A stretch of DNA of 64,000 bases from Actinoalloteichus hoggarensis. GTDB taxonomy: Bacteria > Actinomycetota > Actinomycetes > Mycobacteriales > Pseudonocardiaceae. Under the pieces are notes generated by a model. That model made no database searches. It worked only from the letters and a program-made list of their open reading frames with translations, and had not been told where the DNA came from. The translations under genes were made by a program, and so were the position numbers. Where the stretch lies: NCBI RefSeq assembly GCF_002234535.1, contig NZ_CP022521.1:5332001-5396000 (forward strand), in the 5' to 3' direction. This document shows positions 52,924 through 62,009 of this stretch, piece after piece (position 1 is the stretch's first letter; each line of letters begins with the position of its first letter).

Positions 52924-54624
52924 TCAGCCGCGCGGCCGCCTCGGGGCGTCCCCGTCCTCGTCCGTCGGCTCGTCGCCTGCGTCCTTCGAAGTGGACTCCG
53001 CGGGGGCGGACTTGGCGGGCCCCAGCAGATGCCTGCCTTCGCGCTCGGCCTGCGTGATGGCCGCCGTCTCCTCGGCCGGGTCCGGCGTGAGGAGGCTGCC
53101 GCGCACCGGGCTGCCCGCCGCGCCGAGCTCGTTCATCCGCTTCGGCACCGCCGCGCCCTGGTAGTCCAGCGGCACCGGGTGGCCGTGCTCGTCGACCTCG
53201 CCGAGCGGCTGGTGGACCTCGATGAACTCGCCGTGCGGCAGTCGCTTGATGATGCCGGTCTCGATGCCGTGCTCCAGCACCTCGCGGTCCGCACGTTGCA
53301 GTCCGATGCAGATCCGATAGGTGATGTAGTAGGCGATCGGCGGGAAGAACAGCACGCCGAGTCTGCCGACCCAGGTCATCGCGTTCAGTGAGATGTCGAA
53401 CTGCTCCGCGATGATGTCGTTGGCGCCGGTGAACATCAGGACGCCGAAGAAGGCCAGCGCCATCGCGCCGAGGCTGGTCCGCACCGGAACGTCGCGGGGC
53501 CGCTGCAACAGGTTGTGATGCGCGTCGTCCTTGGTGAACGCCTTCTCGATCCACGGATAGGCACCCGCGATCGTGAAGATCAACCCCATGCCCAGCACCG
53601 CGGGGAAGAAGGCCGCCGGTACCAGATAGTTGCCGAGATACAGCTCCCAGGACGGCCAGATCCGGGTCATGCCGTCCAGCCAGATCACATACCAGTCGGG
53701 CTGGGAGCCCGCGCTGATCTGCGAGGCGTTGTACGGGCCGATGTGCCAGATCGCGTTGATCTGGAAGATGCCGCCCATGATCGCCAGCACGCCCGCGACG
53801 ACGGCGAAGAAGCCGCCTGCCTTGAGTGCGAACACCGGCATGATCCGAACGCCGACGACGTTGGTCTCCTTGCGACCGACGCCGGGGAACTGGGTGTGCT
53901 TCTGGTACCACACCAGGCCGAGGTGGACGGCGATCAGGCCGAGGATCAGGCCGGGCAGCAGCAGGATGTGCAGGGTGTAGAACCGGGGGATGATCTCCGT
54001 GCCCGGATACTCACCGCCGAAGATCGCCCAGTTGGCCCAGGTGCCGATCACGGGGATCGACATGGTGATGCCGGAGACGATCCGCAGGCCGGTGCCGGAG
54101 AGCAGGTCGTCGGGCAGCGAGTAGCCGGTCAGGCCCTCGAAGAAGCCCATGATGAACAGCAGGACGCCGATGACCCAGTTGACCTCACGCGGCTTGCGGA
54201 AGGCACCGGTGAAGAACACCCGCAGCATGTGGACCACGATCGCGGCCATGAACAGCAGCGCCGCCCAGTGGTGCACCTGACGGGCGAACAGACCGCCGCG
54301 GACCTCGAAGGAGATGTCCAGCGTCGAGGCGTAGGCCCGGGACATCTCGATGCCCCGCATGTTCTCCAGGCTGCCCTGGTATTCGACGTGCGCCATCGAC
54401 GGGTCGAAGAACAACGCCAGGTACGTGCCCGTGAGCAGCAGCACGATGAAGCTGTACAACGCGATCTCGCCGAGCATGAAGGACCAGTGCGTCGGGAAGA
54501 CCTTGTTGAGCTGCTTGCGGATGCCCCTGGACATGTGAAAGCGATCGTCGGCCCAGGTCGCCGCCGCTCCCGCCGCACGCACCCCGATGCTCTTGGGCTT
54601 CGTCGGCGTGGTGATCGAGCTCAT
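52924..54624 (-). CDS. qcrB: Cytochrome bcc complex cytochrome b subunit
   Basis: The 566-residue membrane protein has the haem-ligand histidines in [20 protein letters not shown] and [20 protein letters not shown], the quinol-site PEWY-like region ([11 protein letters not shown]), and an extended charged C-terminal tail typical of actinobacterial QcrB. It oxidises menaquinol and passes electrons to the Rieske protein and cytochrome cc. Its start overlaps the qcrA stop (ATGA), and it is the last gene of ctaE-qcrC-qcrA-qcrB. This subunit is the target of Q203-type inhibitors in mycobacteria. Confidence 0.97.
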   Translation of the reverse strand: MSSITTPTKPKSIGVRAAGAAATWADDRFHMSRGIRKQLNKVFPTHWSFMLGEIALYSFIVLLLTGTYLALFFDPSMAHVEYQGSLENMRGIEMSRAYASTLDISFEVRGGLFARQVHHWAALLFMAAIVVHMLRVFFTGAFRKPREVNWVIGVLLFIMGFFEGLTGYSLPDDLLSGTGLRIVSGITMSIPVIGTWANWAIFGGEYPGTEIIPRFYTLHILLLPGLILGLIAVHLGLVWYQKHTQFPGVGRKETNVVGVRIMPVFALKAGGFFAVVAGVLAIMGGIFQINAIWHIGPYNASQISAGSQPDWYVIWLDGMTRIWPSWELYLGNYLVPAAFFPAVLGMGLIFTIAGAYPWIEKAFTKDDAHHNLLQRPRDVPVRTSLGAMALAFFGVLMFTGANDIIAEQFDISLNAMTWVGRLGVLFFPPIAYYITYRICIGLQRADREVLEHGIETGIIKRLPHGEFIEVHQPLGEVDEHGHPVPLDYQGAAVPKRMNELGAAGSPVRGSLLTPDPAEETAAITQAEREGRHLLGPAKSAPAESTSKDAGDEPTDEDGDAPRRPRG

Positions 54625-55748
54625 GACTTACGCTCCCAGAAGCCAGGGCCCACGGCCTCGATGAAGTCGCTGCGCGCCACCAGGAAGCCGTCCTCGTCGA
54701 TGTCGATCGGCAGCTGGGGCAGCGAGCGCGTGGCCGGGCCGAAGACGGGCTTGGCGTAGGTGTTCACCACGTCGAACTGCGACTGGTGGCACGGACAGAG
54801 CAGGCGGCCCGTCTGCTGCTCGAACAGCGAGGTCGGGCAGCCGAGGTGGGTGCAGATCTTCGAGTAGGCGTAGTAGTCGCCGTAGTTGAAGTCCTCCTGC
54901 CCCTTGCGCTTGACCGGCTGCGATCCGGGACGAAGCCGGATGAGCATCACGGGGTTGTCCGAGCGACGCAGCGCGTAGTACAGCGCGTCGTGATCGCCTC
55001 GCTCGGACTCGCGGAACGGGAAGACCGTCTCGAAGCCGCCGGGCTGGATGTCCTCGGGACGGACCAGCGAGACCTCGCCGGGGTCGCCGGTGTCGCGACG
55101 CAGGTAGACCTTCTCGTTGTCGCTGGTGTGCATCCAGCCGGTGTGCCACAGCGAGTCCGGCGTCTCACCCTCAGCCCACGGGTTCTTGACCAGTCCGCCC
55201 AGGGCGAAGACGCCGACGCCGAGACCGAACACGCCCGCGCCGAAGCCGGCGGAGCGCTTGATCATGGACCGCCGGGCGATGCCGCTGCGCTGCCCCGCGT
55301 CCGCGAGCAGCGCCGCGGTCGTCTTCTTGTCCAGTTCCGAGGAGCCGCCCTCGTGCCGCTGCTGAACGGCCTCCTCCTCCGGCACGAACTTCTTCGCGTA
55401 GGAGATGACGCCGACGCCGATCGCCAGCACCGACAGGCCGAGGGTGGCCCCGATCAGCGGCGTGTAGAGCGAGTAGACGAAGTGTCCCTCGGAGAAGGGT
55501 CCCTGATACTCGCTCGGCCAGAAGAGGTAGGCGCCGAGGAAGGCCAGGCCGGACAGGCCCGCGAGCAGGAACCAGCCCGCCACCTGACGCTCGGCACGCT
55601 TCTCGGCGCGCGTCCCCTTGACGGGGAAGCGGTCCTGATACTTGACGAGCTCGACGTCGTCGAGCTCGGTTCCGAGGCGAACGAGTTCGTCCCGGCTCAG
55701 CTCCGCGAGCTCGGCGTCGCTGGGGACGCCCTTGCCCGGCTCGCTCAT
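54621..55748 (-). CDS. qcrA: Cytochrome bcc complex Rieske iron-sulfur subunit
   Basis: The 375-residue protein has an acidic cytoplasmic start, three membrane segments (about 65-85, 105-125, 170-190, as usual for actinobacterial QcrA) and a C-terminal Rieske domain with [13 protein letters not shown] and [11 protein letters not shown], the two Cys-x-His pairs that bind the 2Fe-2S cluster. It carries electrons from menaquinol to the dihaem cytochrome c subunit. Four-base overlaps with qcrC before it and qcrB after it show tight coupling. Confidence 0.97.
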   Translation of the reverse strand: MSEPGKGVPSDAELAELSRDELVRLGTELDDVELVKYQDRFPVKGTRAEKRAERQVAGWFLLAGLSGLAFLGAYLFWPSEYQGPFSEGHFVYSLYTPLIGATLGLSVLAIGVGVISYAKKFVPEEEAVQQRHEGGSSELDKKTTAALLADAGQRSGIARRSMIKRSAGFGAGVFGLGVGVFALGGLVKNPWAEGETPDSLWHTGWMHTSDNEKVYLRRDTGDPGEVSLVRPEDIQPGGFETVFPFRESERGDHDALYYALRRSDNPVMLIRLRPGSQPVKRKGQEDFNYGDYYAYSKICTHLGCPTSLFEQQTGRLLCPCHQSQFDVVNTYAKPVFGPATRSLPQLPIDIDEDGFLVARSDFIEAVGPGFWERKS

Positions 55749-56554
55749 TGCTTGGCTCCGATCCAGAGGGAGACGCCGACCAGCGCCGCAATCCCGACCA
55801 CGAAGACGACGACACCCTCGACGGCGGGACCGAACCCGCCGAGTGACAGGCCGCCCGGGTTGTTGTTGCCGTCGGTGACGGACTTGACGAAGGCGATGAT
55901 GTCCTCCTTCTCCGTCGGCGTCAGCTGCCGATCGGAGAACACCGGCATGTTCTGCGGGCCGGTGAGCATCGCGGTGTAGATCTCGTCCTCGGAGACCCCG
56001 TCGAGGTTCGGCGCGAACTTGCCGGAGGACAGTGCCCCGCCTCGACCGGTGAAGTTGTGGCAGGAGGCACAGTTCAGCCGGAACAGCTCACCACCGCGCG
56101 CGGGGTTGTCGCCGCGCAGCTCGGCTCCGCGTGCCTCCGGTGTCTCCGGGCCGCCGCCGTTGGCCTGGATGTAGGCCCCCAGCGCCTCGATCTCACCGGA
56201 GTCGTACACAGAGGGCTTGCGCAGCGCCTGGGCGTCCTGGCGCATCAACGGCATCCGGCCCGTGGAGACCTGGAAGTGCACGGCGGCCTCACCGGTGCCG
56301 ATCAGGCTGGGACCGCGGTCCTGGACACCCTCGAGGTTGACGCCATGGCAGGTGATGCAGGCGTTGTTGTAAAGCTCCTCGCCCTGCCGTTCCAGTTCAG
56401 CCTGCTCGGTGGCCTGCGCGACGTGCGGCTTCGGCATGAAGGCGGTGTAGAGCGCGCCGGCTGCCGCCAGTGCCACACCCAGCGCCAGCACGCCCGAGAT
56501 CCGCCGTCGCAGCTTGGAGCGGAAGGTGCTCCGCGGCTTGTCTGTGGTGGTCAT
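55745..56554 (-). CDS. qcrC: Cytochrome bcc complex dihaem cytochrome c subunit
   Basis: The 269-residue protein has an N-terminal anchor ([19 protein letters not shown]), two CxxCH haem sites ([13 protein letters not shown] and [13 protein letters not shown]) with later Met ligands ([16 protein letters not shown]), and a C-terminal membrane segment ([20 protein letters not shown]). It links the bcc complex directly to the aa3 oxidase in the actinobacterial supercomplex. It overlaps qcrA by four bases and starts 50 bp after ctaE. Confidence 0.97.
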   Translation of the reverse strand: MTTTDKPRSTFRSKLRRRISGVLALGVALAAAGALYTAFMPKPHVAQATEQAELERQGEELYNNACITCHGVNLEGVQDRGPSLIGTGEAAVHFQVSTGRMPLMRQDAQALRKPSVYDSGEIEALGAYIQANGGGPETPEARGAELRGDNPARGGELFRLNCASCHNFTGRGGALSSGKFAPNLDGVSEDEIYTAMLTGPQNMPVFSDRQLTPTEKEDIIAFVKSVTDGNNNPGGLSLGGFGPAVEGVVVFVVGIAALVGVSLWIGAKQ

Positions 56555-56604
56555 GTGTGCTGCACAACCCTTGCTGTCGAGTTCCGGCTTCTAGTCGATC
56601 GGCG

Positions 56605-57216
56605 TCAGGGGACCAGGTAGATGACGGCGAACAGCCCGATCCACACGATGTCGACGAAGTGCCAGTAGTAGGACACGACGATCGCCGAGGTCGCCTGGGC
56701 AGGCGTGAACTTGCTCATCCTGGTGCGCATGAGCAGGAACACGAACGCGATGAGACCACCGATGACGTGCAAGCCGTGGAACCCGGTCGTCATGTAGAAG
56801 ACGGTGCCGAAGGGCGAGGACGCGATCGTGGTGTCGTGCGCGGTCATCAGGGTGTAGTACTCACCTGCCTGGCCCGCGACGAAGATCGTGCCGAGCACCA
56901 GGGTGAGGAGATACCAGCGGCGAAGGCCGAAGACGTCGCCCCGCTCCGCGGCGAACACACCAAGCTGGCAGGTCCACGAGGACGCCACGAGGATGATCGT
57001 GAAGGGCAGCGCGTAGCCGAGGTTCAACTCGGACGGCTCCGGCGGCCACGGGCCGTCGTGCTGCGCCCTCACCGTGAAGTACATCGCGAAGAGGCCGGCG
57101 AAGAACATGAGTTCGCTCGACAACCACACGATCGTGCCGACGCTGACCATGTTCGGCCGGTTCAGCGAATGCACCCGCTGGGCGATGGGAGGCGATGCCG
57201 TTGTCACGCGACGCAT
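56605..57216 (-). CDS. ctaE: Cytochrome c oxidase subunit III
   Basis: The 203-residue protein matches actinobacterial CtaE across its length: [59 protein letters not shown] and [20 protein letters not shown], with five membrane segments. It stabilises the aa3 oxidase core. It is the first gene of the respiratory operon, as in mycobacteria. I chose ATG 57216; a GTG three codons later (MTTASPP) is equally plausible. Confidence 0.95.
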   Translation of the reverse strand: MRRVTTASPPIAQRVHSLNRPNMVSVGTIVWLSSELMFFAGLFAMYFTVRAQHDGPWPPEPSELNLGYALPFTIILVASSWTCQLGVFAAERGDVFGLRRWYLLTLVLGTIFVAGQAGEYYTLMTAHDTTIASSPFGTVFYMTTGFHGLHVIGGLIAFVFLLMRTRMSKFTPAQATSAIVVSYYWHFVDIVWIGLFAVIYLVP

Positions 57217-57314
57217 TATTACTTGCGAGAACTCCGGATGTCGTGCCGGGTCCTCCTCGGGCGCGGCGATCGTCGTGAACGGGCAGGCGAAACCGAGGAT
57301 GAGATGAGGCGAGG

Positions 57315-58025
57315 GTGCTGTTCGACGGCGTGCTCCGGTGGTGGGAACGACTCCGATCTCGACGGCGTGCCGCCCGGACTCCGCCGCCGGTCGTGACCGA
57401 TCCCGGGCTGGTCGTGGTGGTCGAGGCCTTCGATCCCGCCGAGGCCGACTCGGCCGTGCTGGCCAGGTCCGAGCGCTGGGACCCCGACCGTCAGGCGGTG
57501 CTGCGCCACCATCTGCGACTGCCCGCCGCCTCGGTGGCGCGGGCGGCGGAGCTCCTCGCCGAGGAGGGCTGGCTTCTCCGCGAACCCGGCGGATCCTCCC
57601 GGGACGGGAGCCGTCCGGACACGGGCTCCGCCGAGGACGGGTCTCCGACGGAGGGCTCCCCGACCGACGGCTCCCCGACCGACGCGGTTCCGACCGACGA
57701 CTCGCAGGCACCGGACTCCCCGACGCGGGACTCCCCGGCGGCGGGCCTCTCGGCCGAGGGTGCCCCGGCACACGACACCGCGGGCCAGGGTTCCGAGGAC
57801 GGGGCTCCGCCCGGCATGCTCGCGCGCGTCGATGCCGCGGGTGCGGACCGCCGACCGGCCGCCGGGGCCGCGGCGAGTCCGTCGGTCGACGGGATGGTCC
57901 GGCTGGAGGCAGTGCGAGTGCAGTCCCTGGACGCGCTGCACTGCGCGCAGGCCCGATCACGGATGGCGGGACTGGCGCAACGCCTCGGCGGCGACGCGCT
58001 CGGATGGGACGCCCTGCAAGCCTGA
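57315..58025 (+). CDS. Hypothetical protein with Ser/Pro/Asp-rich repeats
   Basis: The 236-residue protein has an N-terminal segment ([20 protein letters not shown], then [20 protein letters not shown] with a winged-helix look), a repetitive middle ([18 protein letters not shown]) and a conserved-looking end ([20 protein letters not shown]). It is divergent from ctaE and precedes the receiver-like gene and trpD. I do not recognise the family; the unusual repeat insert separates two ordered parts. GTG 57315 has a gaggcgag site. Confidence 0.65.
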   Translation: MLFDGVLRWWERLRSRRRAARTPPPVVTDPGLVVVVEAFDPAEADSAVLARSERWDPDRQAVLRHHLRLPAASVARAAELLAEEGWLLREPGGSSRDGSRPDTGSAEDGSPTEGSPTDGSPTDAVPTDDSQAPDSPTRDSPAAGLSAEGAPAHDTAGQGSEDGAPPGMLARVDAAGADRRPAAGAAASPSVDGMVRLEAVRVQSLDALHCAQARSRMAGLAQRLGGDALGWDALQA

Positions 58026-58087
58026 CCGGGCCAGCGGCTAGCATCAGGGCCAGTCAACGACCGATGTCGCCGGAGGGTTCTGCGCAG

Positions 58088-58498
58088 ATGAGCACGAGCA
58101 TCACGACCATCCTGGTGTTCAGCCACCGCGCCGAGGTCCGCGAGGCGATCATGACGGCCGTCGGACGCCGTCCCGCCGCCGACATCGGCCGGGTGCGCTA
58201 CCTGGAGGCCGACGGGATCGCCGCCGTGCTGTCCATCGTCGACGAGGGACAGGCCGACCTGCTGATCCTCGACGGCGAGGCGCAGCCGACCGGCGGCATG
58301 GGCATCTCCCGCCAGCTCAAGAACGAGATCGCCGACTGCCCGCCCATCGTCGTGGCCGTCCGCCGCAGGGACGACCGCTGGCTCGCGACCTGGTCGCAGG
58401 CCGACGCGGTGCTCGTGCACCCGCTCGACCCGCTGGCCGCGGCCGAGACCGTGGCCGAGGTGCTGCGGTCCACTCGGCTTCCCGTCACGAACGGCTGA
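58088..58498 (+). CDS. Receiver-like (response-regulator fold) protein
   Basis: The 136-residue protein has the strand/helix pattern of a CheY-like receiver: [20 protein letters not shown] at the start, [20 protein letters not shown] in the phospho-acceptor region, and [20 protein letters not shown] then [16 protein letters not shown] at the end. The Asp in LILDGE is at the acceptor position, but the usual acidic pair of strand 1 is replaced by Ser-His and the Lys of strand 5 by His, so classical phosphorylation is doubtful. There is no output domain. It lies 14 bp upstream of trpD, so it is probably co-transcribed. Confidence 0.78.
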   Translation: MSTSITTILVFSHRAEVREAIMTAVGRRPAADIGRVRYLEADGIAAVLSIVDEGQADLLILDGEAQPTGGMGISRQLKNEIADCPPIVVAVRRRDDRWLATWSQADAVLVHPLDPLAAAETVAEVLRSTRLPVTNG

Positions 58499-58512
58499 AA
58501 CGGATCTCGCGG

Positions 58513-59583
58513 ATGCAGGAGAGCGCAGGATCGACCTCCCACACCTGGCCTGCGCTGCTCACGCGGCTGGTCACCGGGCACGATCTGAGCACGGAGAACA
58601 CCGCCTGGGCCATGGACCAGGTGATGACCGGCCAGGCGACTCCCGCCCAGATCGCCGGGTTCGCGGTGGCGCTGCGCGCCAAGGGCGAGACGCCGAGCGA
58701 GATCCGGGGCATGGCCGACGCCATGCTCGCCCACGCTCGACTCATCCATCTGGACATGCGGGCGATGGACATCGTCGGCACCGGCGGTGACCGCTCCAAC
58801 AGCGTCAACATCTCGACCATGGCCACCCTGGTCGTGGCGGCGGCGGGCGTGCCGGTGGTCAAGCACGGCAACCGGGCGTCGTCGTCCAGCTGCGGCACGG
58901 CGGACGTGCTGGAGGCCCTGGGCGTCGTCATCGACCTGCCGCCGGAGGGCGTGCGGGCCTCGGTGACCGAACTGGGCATCGGCTTCTGCTTCGCGCCCGT
59001 CTTCCATCCGGCCTACGCACGCGCGGCGGGTCCCAGGCGCGAGATCGGCATCCGCACCGCCTTCAATCTGCTCGGCCCGTTGACCAACCCCGGCAGGCCG
59101 CACGGCGGTCTCATCGGCTGCGCCGACTCTCGGACCGCCCCGGTGATGGCGCGGGTGTTCGCCGACCGCGGCCAGTCGGTACTGGTGGTGCGCGGGGACG
59201 ACGGCCTGGACGAGCTGACCACCACGACGACCTCCACGGCCTGGATGGTCCACGACGGTCGAGTCCGCCAGGTGACGGTGGACCCGACGGTGCTGGGCAT
59301 CCCACTCTCGACCGCCGAGGACCTCCGAGGCGACGACGTCACGCACAACGCCGCCGTCGTCCGCGATCTGGTGACAGGCCGGACCGGCCCGATTCGCGAT
59401 GCCGTGCTGCTCAACGCGGCGGGCGCGCTGGCCGCGCACCGGGGCTTCGACGGCGATCTCGACGACGTGCTGCGGGCGGGACTGGCCGAGGCCGCCAAGG
59501 CCGTCGACTCCGGCGCCGCCGCCGACCTGTTGGACCGATGGGCCGCTCGCTCCGTCCAGCTCCGCGACGAACTCGCCCGCTGA
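58513..59583 (+). CDS. trpD: Anthranilate phosphoribosyltransferase
   Basis: The 356-residue protein has the PRPP-binding loop [60 protein letters not shown] and [13 protein letters not shown]. It joins anthranilate to phosphoribosyl pyrophosphate, the second committed step of tryptophan synthesis. No other trp genes are nearby, as in mycobacteria, where trpD (Rv2192c) also sits next to ctaE. ATG 58513 directly follows the receiver-like gene. Confidence 0.96.
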   Translation: MQESAGSTSHTWPALLTRLVTGHDLSTENTAWAMDQVMTGQATPAQIAGFAVALRAKGETPSEIRGMADAMLAHARLIHLDMRAMDIVGTGGDRSNSVNISTMATLVVAAAGVPVVKHGNRASSSSCGTADVLEALGVVIDLPPEGVRASVTELGIGFCFAPVFHPAYARAAGPRREIGIRTAFNLLGPLTNPGRPHGGLIGCADSRTAPVMARVFADRGQSVLVVRGDDGLDELTTTTTSTAWMVHDGRVRQVTVDPTVLGIPLSTAEDLRGDDVTHNAAVVRDLVTGRTGPIRDAVLLNAAGALAAHRGFDGDLDDVLRAGLAEAAKAVDSGAAADLLDRWAARSVQLRDELAR

Positions 59584-60423
59584 GCGGGTATCCGGCCGAG
59601 GCAGGCGGCGCAGGCTCGGCCGCGGACCGTTCCGGTCGCCACCGACCGCCGTGTCGGGTCGTCGACGTCGCCGGGCCGAGCCGCCGCCCCGACCTTCGTC
59701 TCGATCCTCCGTCTCGATCCGGTTCGCCCTCGACGTCGTCTCCAGGGCTCGCGGCCGTTCCGGGCCGGGCGCTTGACGGTGGCCGGGCGCTGTCTCGGGT
59801 CGGACGCTCGATCCGGCCGGACGCCGTCTCGGACGGGACGCTGTCGAGCCGGAGCCTTCCGCGGCGGGCGCTGTCGGGGCGTGCCTCGGTACGGCCTGCC
59901 CGCAGGGCGACGGACAGGTGGGGCGACCGCCGAGCCCTCGGCACGGCGCGCGGAGCTTCGGACGCGGCGCGCTGTCCGATGTCGACCGACACCGAGTCGT
60001 GGACCTCGTCGTGGGATCATCGCCGGTACTCGGCCGCCAACCGTCCCGTAGCGGGCGCTGAGCATGCCGAGGACGGGCCGACGGGCCCGTCTCGGCCCAC
60101 GAGGGCGCGATCGCTCTCGACGGCGCTCACGATCGACTGAGGGCGCCGGCACGATACAGGCGAGTGCCGCGCGGCGGCCGGATCGCGATCCGTCGATCTC
60201 CGCGGCGCGGTCGCCGACGCCTCATGCGGGAGAACCGACGAGCCACGCCGTTCCGAGCCCCGCCATGCCGGCGCGCGGCGCGGCGGGCCGCCCCGGCGGA
60301 CGGCACGCGCACGCGGCGGTGCGGACCCGGGCGCCGCAGCGGTGTTCATCCGGCTCGGCGGTGTGAACACGACTCGGCACCGCAGGCGAGGCCCGCGGTG
60401 CCGAGTGGCGAACAGCAGAGAAG
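59584..60423. other. Long gene-less stretch
   Basis: About 840 bp between the convergent trpD and ctaF genes. Frames are open on both strands, but their translations are arginine-rich and low-complexity with no family features or ribosome sites. It contains the ctaF terminator at 60372-60406. It may be a decayed region; mycobacteria have two minus-strand genes (Rv2197c, Rv2198c) near this place, which I do not recognise here. Confidence 0.5.
60372..60406 (-). terminator. Terminator of the ctaC-ctaF transcript
   Basis: A perfect 12-bp stem (actcggcaccgc at 60372-60383 with gcggtgccgagt at 60395-60406) and an 11-base loop, 18 bp after the ctaF stop. Confidence 0.72.
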
Positions 60424-60822
60424 TCAGTGCTTCTGCGGAGCGCGGTGGTACTCGAAGAGGAGCCCGCCGATGGTGAGGATCACGACCACCGTGGCACCGA
60501 CCAGCATCCAGATGTGGAAGAACGCCAAGGACAGACCGACCAGGGCGCAGCCCGCCGCGAGGCCGAACGGCCAGTAGCTGCCGGGGCTGAAGAAGCCCAG
60601 TTCCCCCGCGCCGTCGCTGACCTCGGCCTCCGGGTCGTCCTCCGGACGCATCTCCATCCGCCGGGAGACGAATCGGAAGTAGGTGCCCACCAGCAGGGCG
60701 AGCCCGCCGGTGAGGACCAGGGCCGTGGTGCCGATCGGCTCCTGCGCCCAGAATCCGTAGACGATCGCGACGACGAAGGCGAACACCGCCGTGCCCTCGA
60801 AGATCCCCGCCTCGACCTTCAT
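60424..60822 (-). CDS. ctaF: Cytochrome c oxidase subunit IV (actinobacterial CtaF)
   Basis: The 132-residue protein has four membrane segments (FEGTAVFAFVVAIVYGFW, ALVLTGGLALLVGTYFRFV, YWPFGLAAGCALVGLSLAFF, WMLVGATVVVILTIGGLLFE) and the family signature GELGFFSPGSYWPF between the second and third. CtaF is the small actinobacterial subunit of the aa3 oxidase. It lies 51 bp after ctaC on the same strand, matching Rv2199c and Rv2200c. Confidence 0.94.
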   Translation of the reverse strand: MKVEAGIFEGTAVFAFVVAIVYGFWAQEPIGTTALVLTGGLALLVGTYFRFVSRRMEMRPEDDPEAEVSDGAGELGFFSPGSYWPFGLAAGCALVGLSLAFFHIWMLVGATVVVILTIGGLLFEYHRAPQKH

Positions 60823-60873
60823 CGAGTCCTCACTCTCAGTACTTCTGCGTTCCGGCCCGGTCCTGCGGCGTTC

Positions 60874-61791
60874 TTAGTTCTGCTCGCGAGTGCTGGCCTC
60901 GCGGGCGGTGCGGTCCGTGTTGAACGGATGCGTCGTGACCGCCTCCGGCGCGCACAGCTCGCCGCAGTCCATCTCGGTCAGCGCCTGGGAGGCCGTGTAG
61001 AGGTCGCCGGTCTCCGGGTTCTCCCGCACGCGCAGATCCATGAACTCGTCGTACAGGTCGCCGGGCAGCGCGCGGACCTCGAAGTTCATCATCGAGTGAT
61101 AGGTGCCGCACAGCTCGGCGCATCGACCGACGAACGCGCCCGGCTGGTCGATCACGTTCTGGAACACGTTGTCCTGGTTGTTCTTCTCCGGATGCGGGAA
61201 CGTGTCGCGCTTGAAGTGGAACTCCGGGACGAAGAACGAGTGGATGACGTCGTTGGACCGCACCTCGTACTGGATGACCTGGTCCGTCGGGACCACCAGC
61301 AGGGGGATCTCGTCGCTGCTGCCCAGGGTGCTCACCGGGTCGCCGTCGGGCGTGATCTCGTCCAGGTGACGGAACTCCCAGTTCCACTGGAAGGCGACCA
61401 CTTCGACGGTGACGTCGGGATCCTCCTCCTGCGCGAGCACGTAGTTCTGCGTCGTCGCGGTGAAGTAGAAGAGGACGGTCACCATCACCAGCGGGATGAC
61501 GGTGTAGACCAGTTCCAACGGAACGTTGTACTGAGTCTGGCGGGGCATCTCGTCACCGCGCTTGCGGTGGAACACCACCGACCAGAGGATCAGGCCCCAG
61601 ACCAGGACGCCGACGAGCAGCGCCGCGATCACCGACCATGTCCACAGGTTGCGCATCTGATCGGCCTGGGGGGTGGCTCCCTCCGGCCAGCCGAAGCGAA
61701 GCACATCGCTCGCGGAGCAGCCGGTGGTTGCCAGGGCTACCAGGCCGAACGATCCACCCAGCTTCGCCAGCCGCGTTGCCTTCTGGCCCAC
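60874..61791 (-). CDS. ctaC: Cytochrome c oxidase subunit II
   Basis: The 305-residue protein starts with a lipoprotein signal (GLVALATTGCSASD, lipobox Cys25), has two membrane segments (SVIAALLVGVLVWGLILW and YTVIPLVMVTVLFYF) and an extracellular cupredoxin domain. The CuA ligands are visible in VIHSFFVPEFHF and CAELCGTYHSMM (two Cys, His, Met). It receives electrons from the cytochrome cc subunit of the bcc complex. The lipid anchor after processing is common in this group. It is followed by ctaF and divergent from asnB. Confidence 0.95.
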   Translation of the reverse strand: MGQKATRLAKLGGSFGLVALATTGCSASDVLRFGWPEGATPQADQMRNLWTWSVIAALLVGVLVWGLILWSVVFHRKRGDEMPRQTQYNVPLELVYTVIPLVMVTVLFYFTATTQNYVLAQEEDPDVTVEVVAFQWNWEFRHLDEITPDGDPVSTLGSSDEIPLLVVPTDQVIQYEVRSNDVIHSFFVPEFHFKRDTFPHPEKNNQDNVFQNVIDQPGAFVGRCAELCGTYHSMMNFEVRALPGDLYDEFMDLRVRENPETGDLYTASQALTEMDCGELCAPEAVTTHPFNTDRTAREASTREQN

Positions 61792-62009
61792 TGCTCGACG
61801 CCTCCTTGATCAGGCTCACCGCCTCGACGCCATCGCGGGGGACGCCATCGAGGTCGACACTTCAGCCGTGCCGCCGCATTCCGAGCGGAAGAGTAGCCCA
61901 GCAACTTGTGACCGGCCGCTTCGGGGTGAGTCGACAGCACATCCGCCGGACCGGGTCATACTGATCTGGAGCCGAGAAGCCAAGCAGGGACGGAAGGTGC
62001 TCGAGTAGC

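Noticed and set aside
59411-60140. Overlapping open frames on both strands after trpD
   Set aside because: The translations are arginine-, serine- and proline-rich with no motif, and there is no start with a ribosome site.
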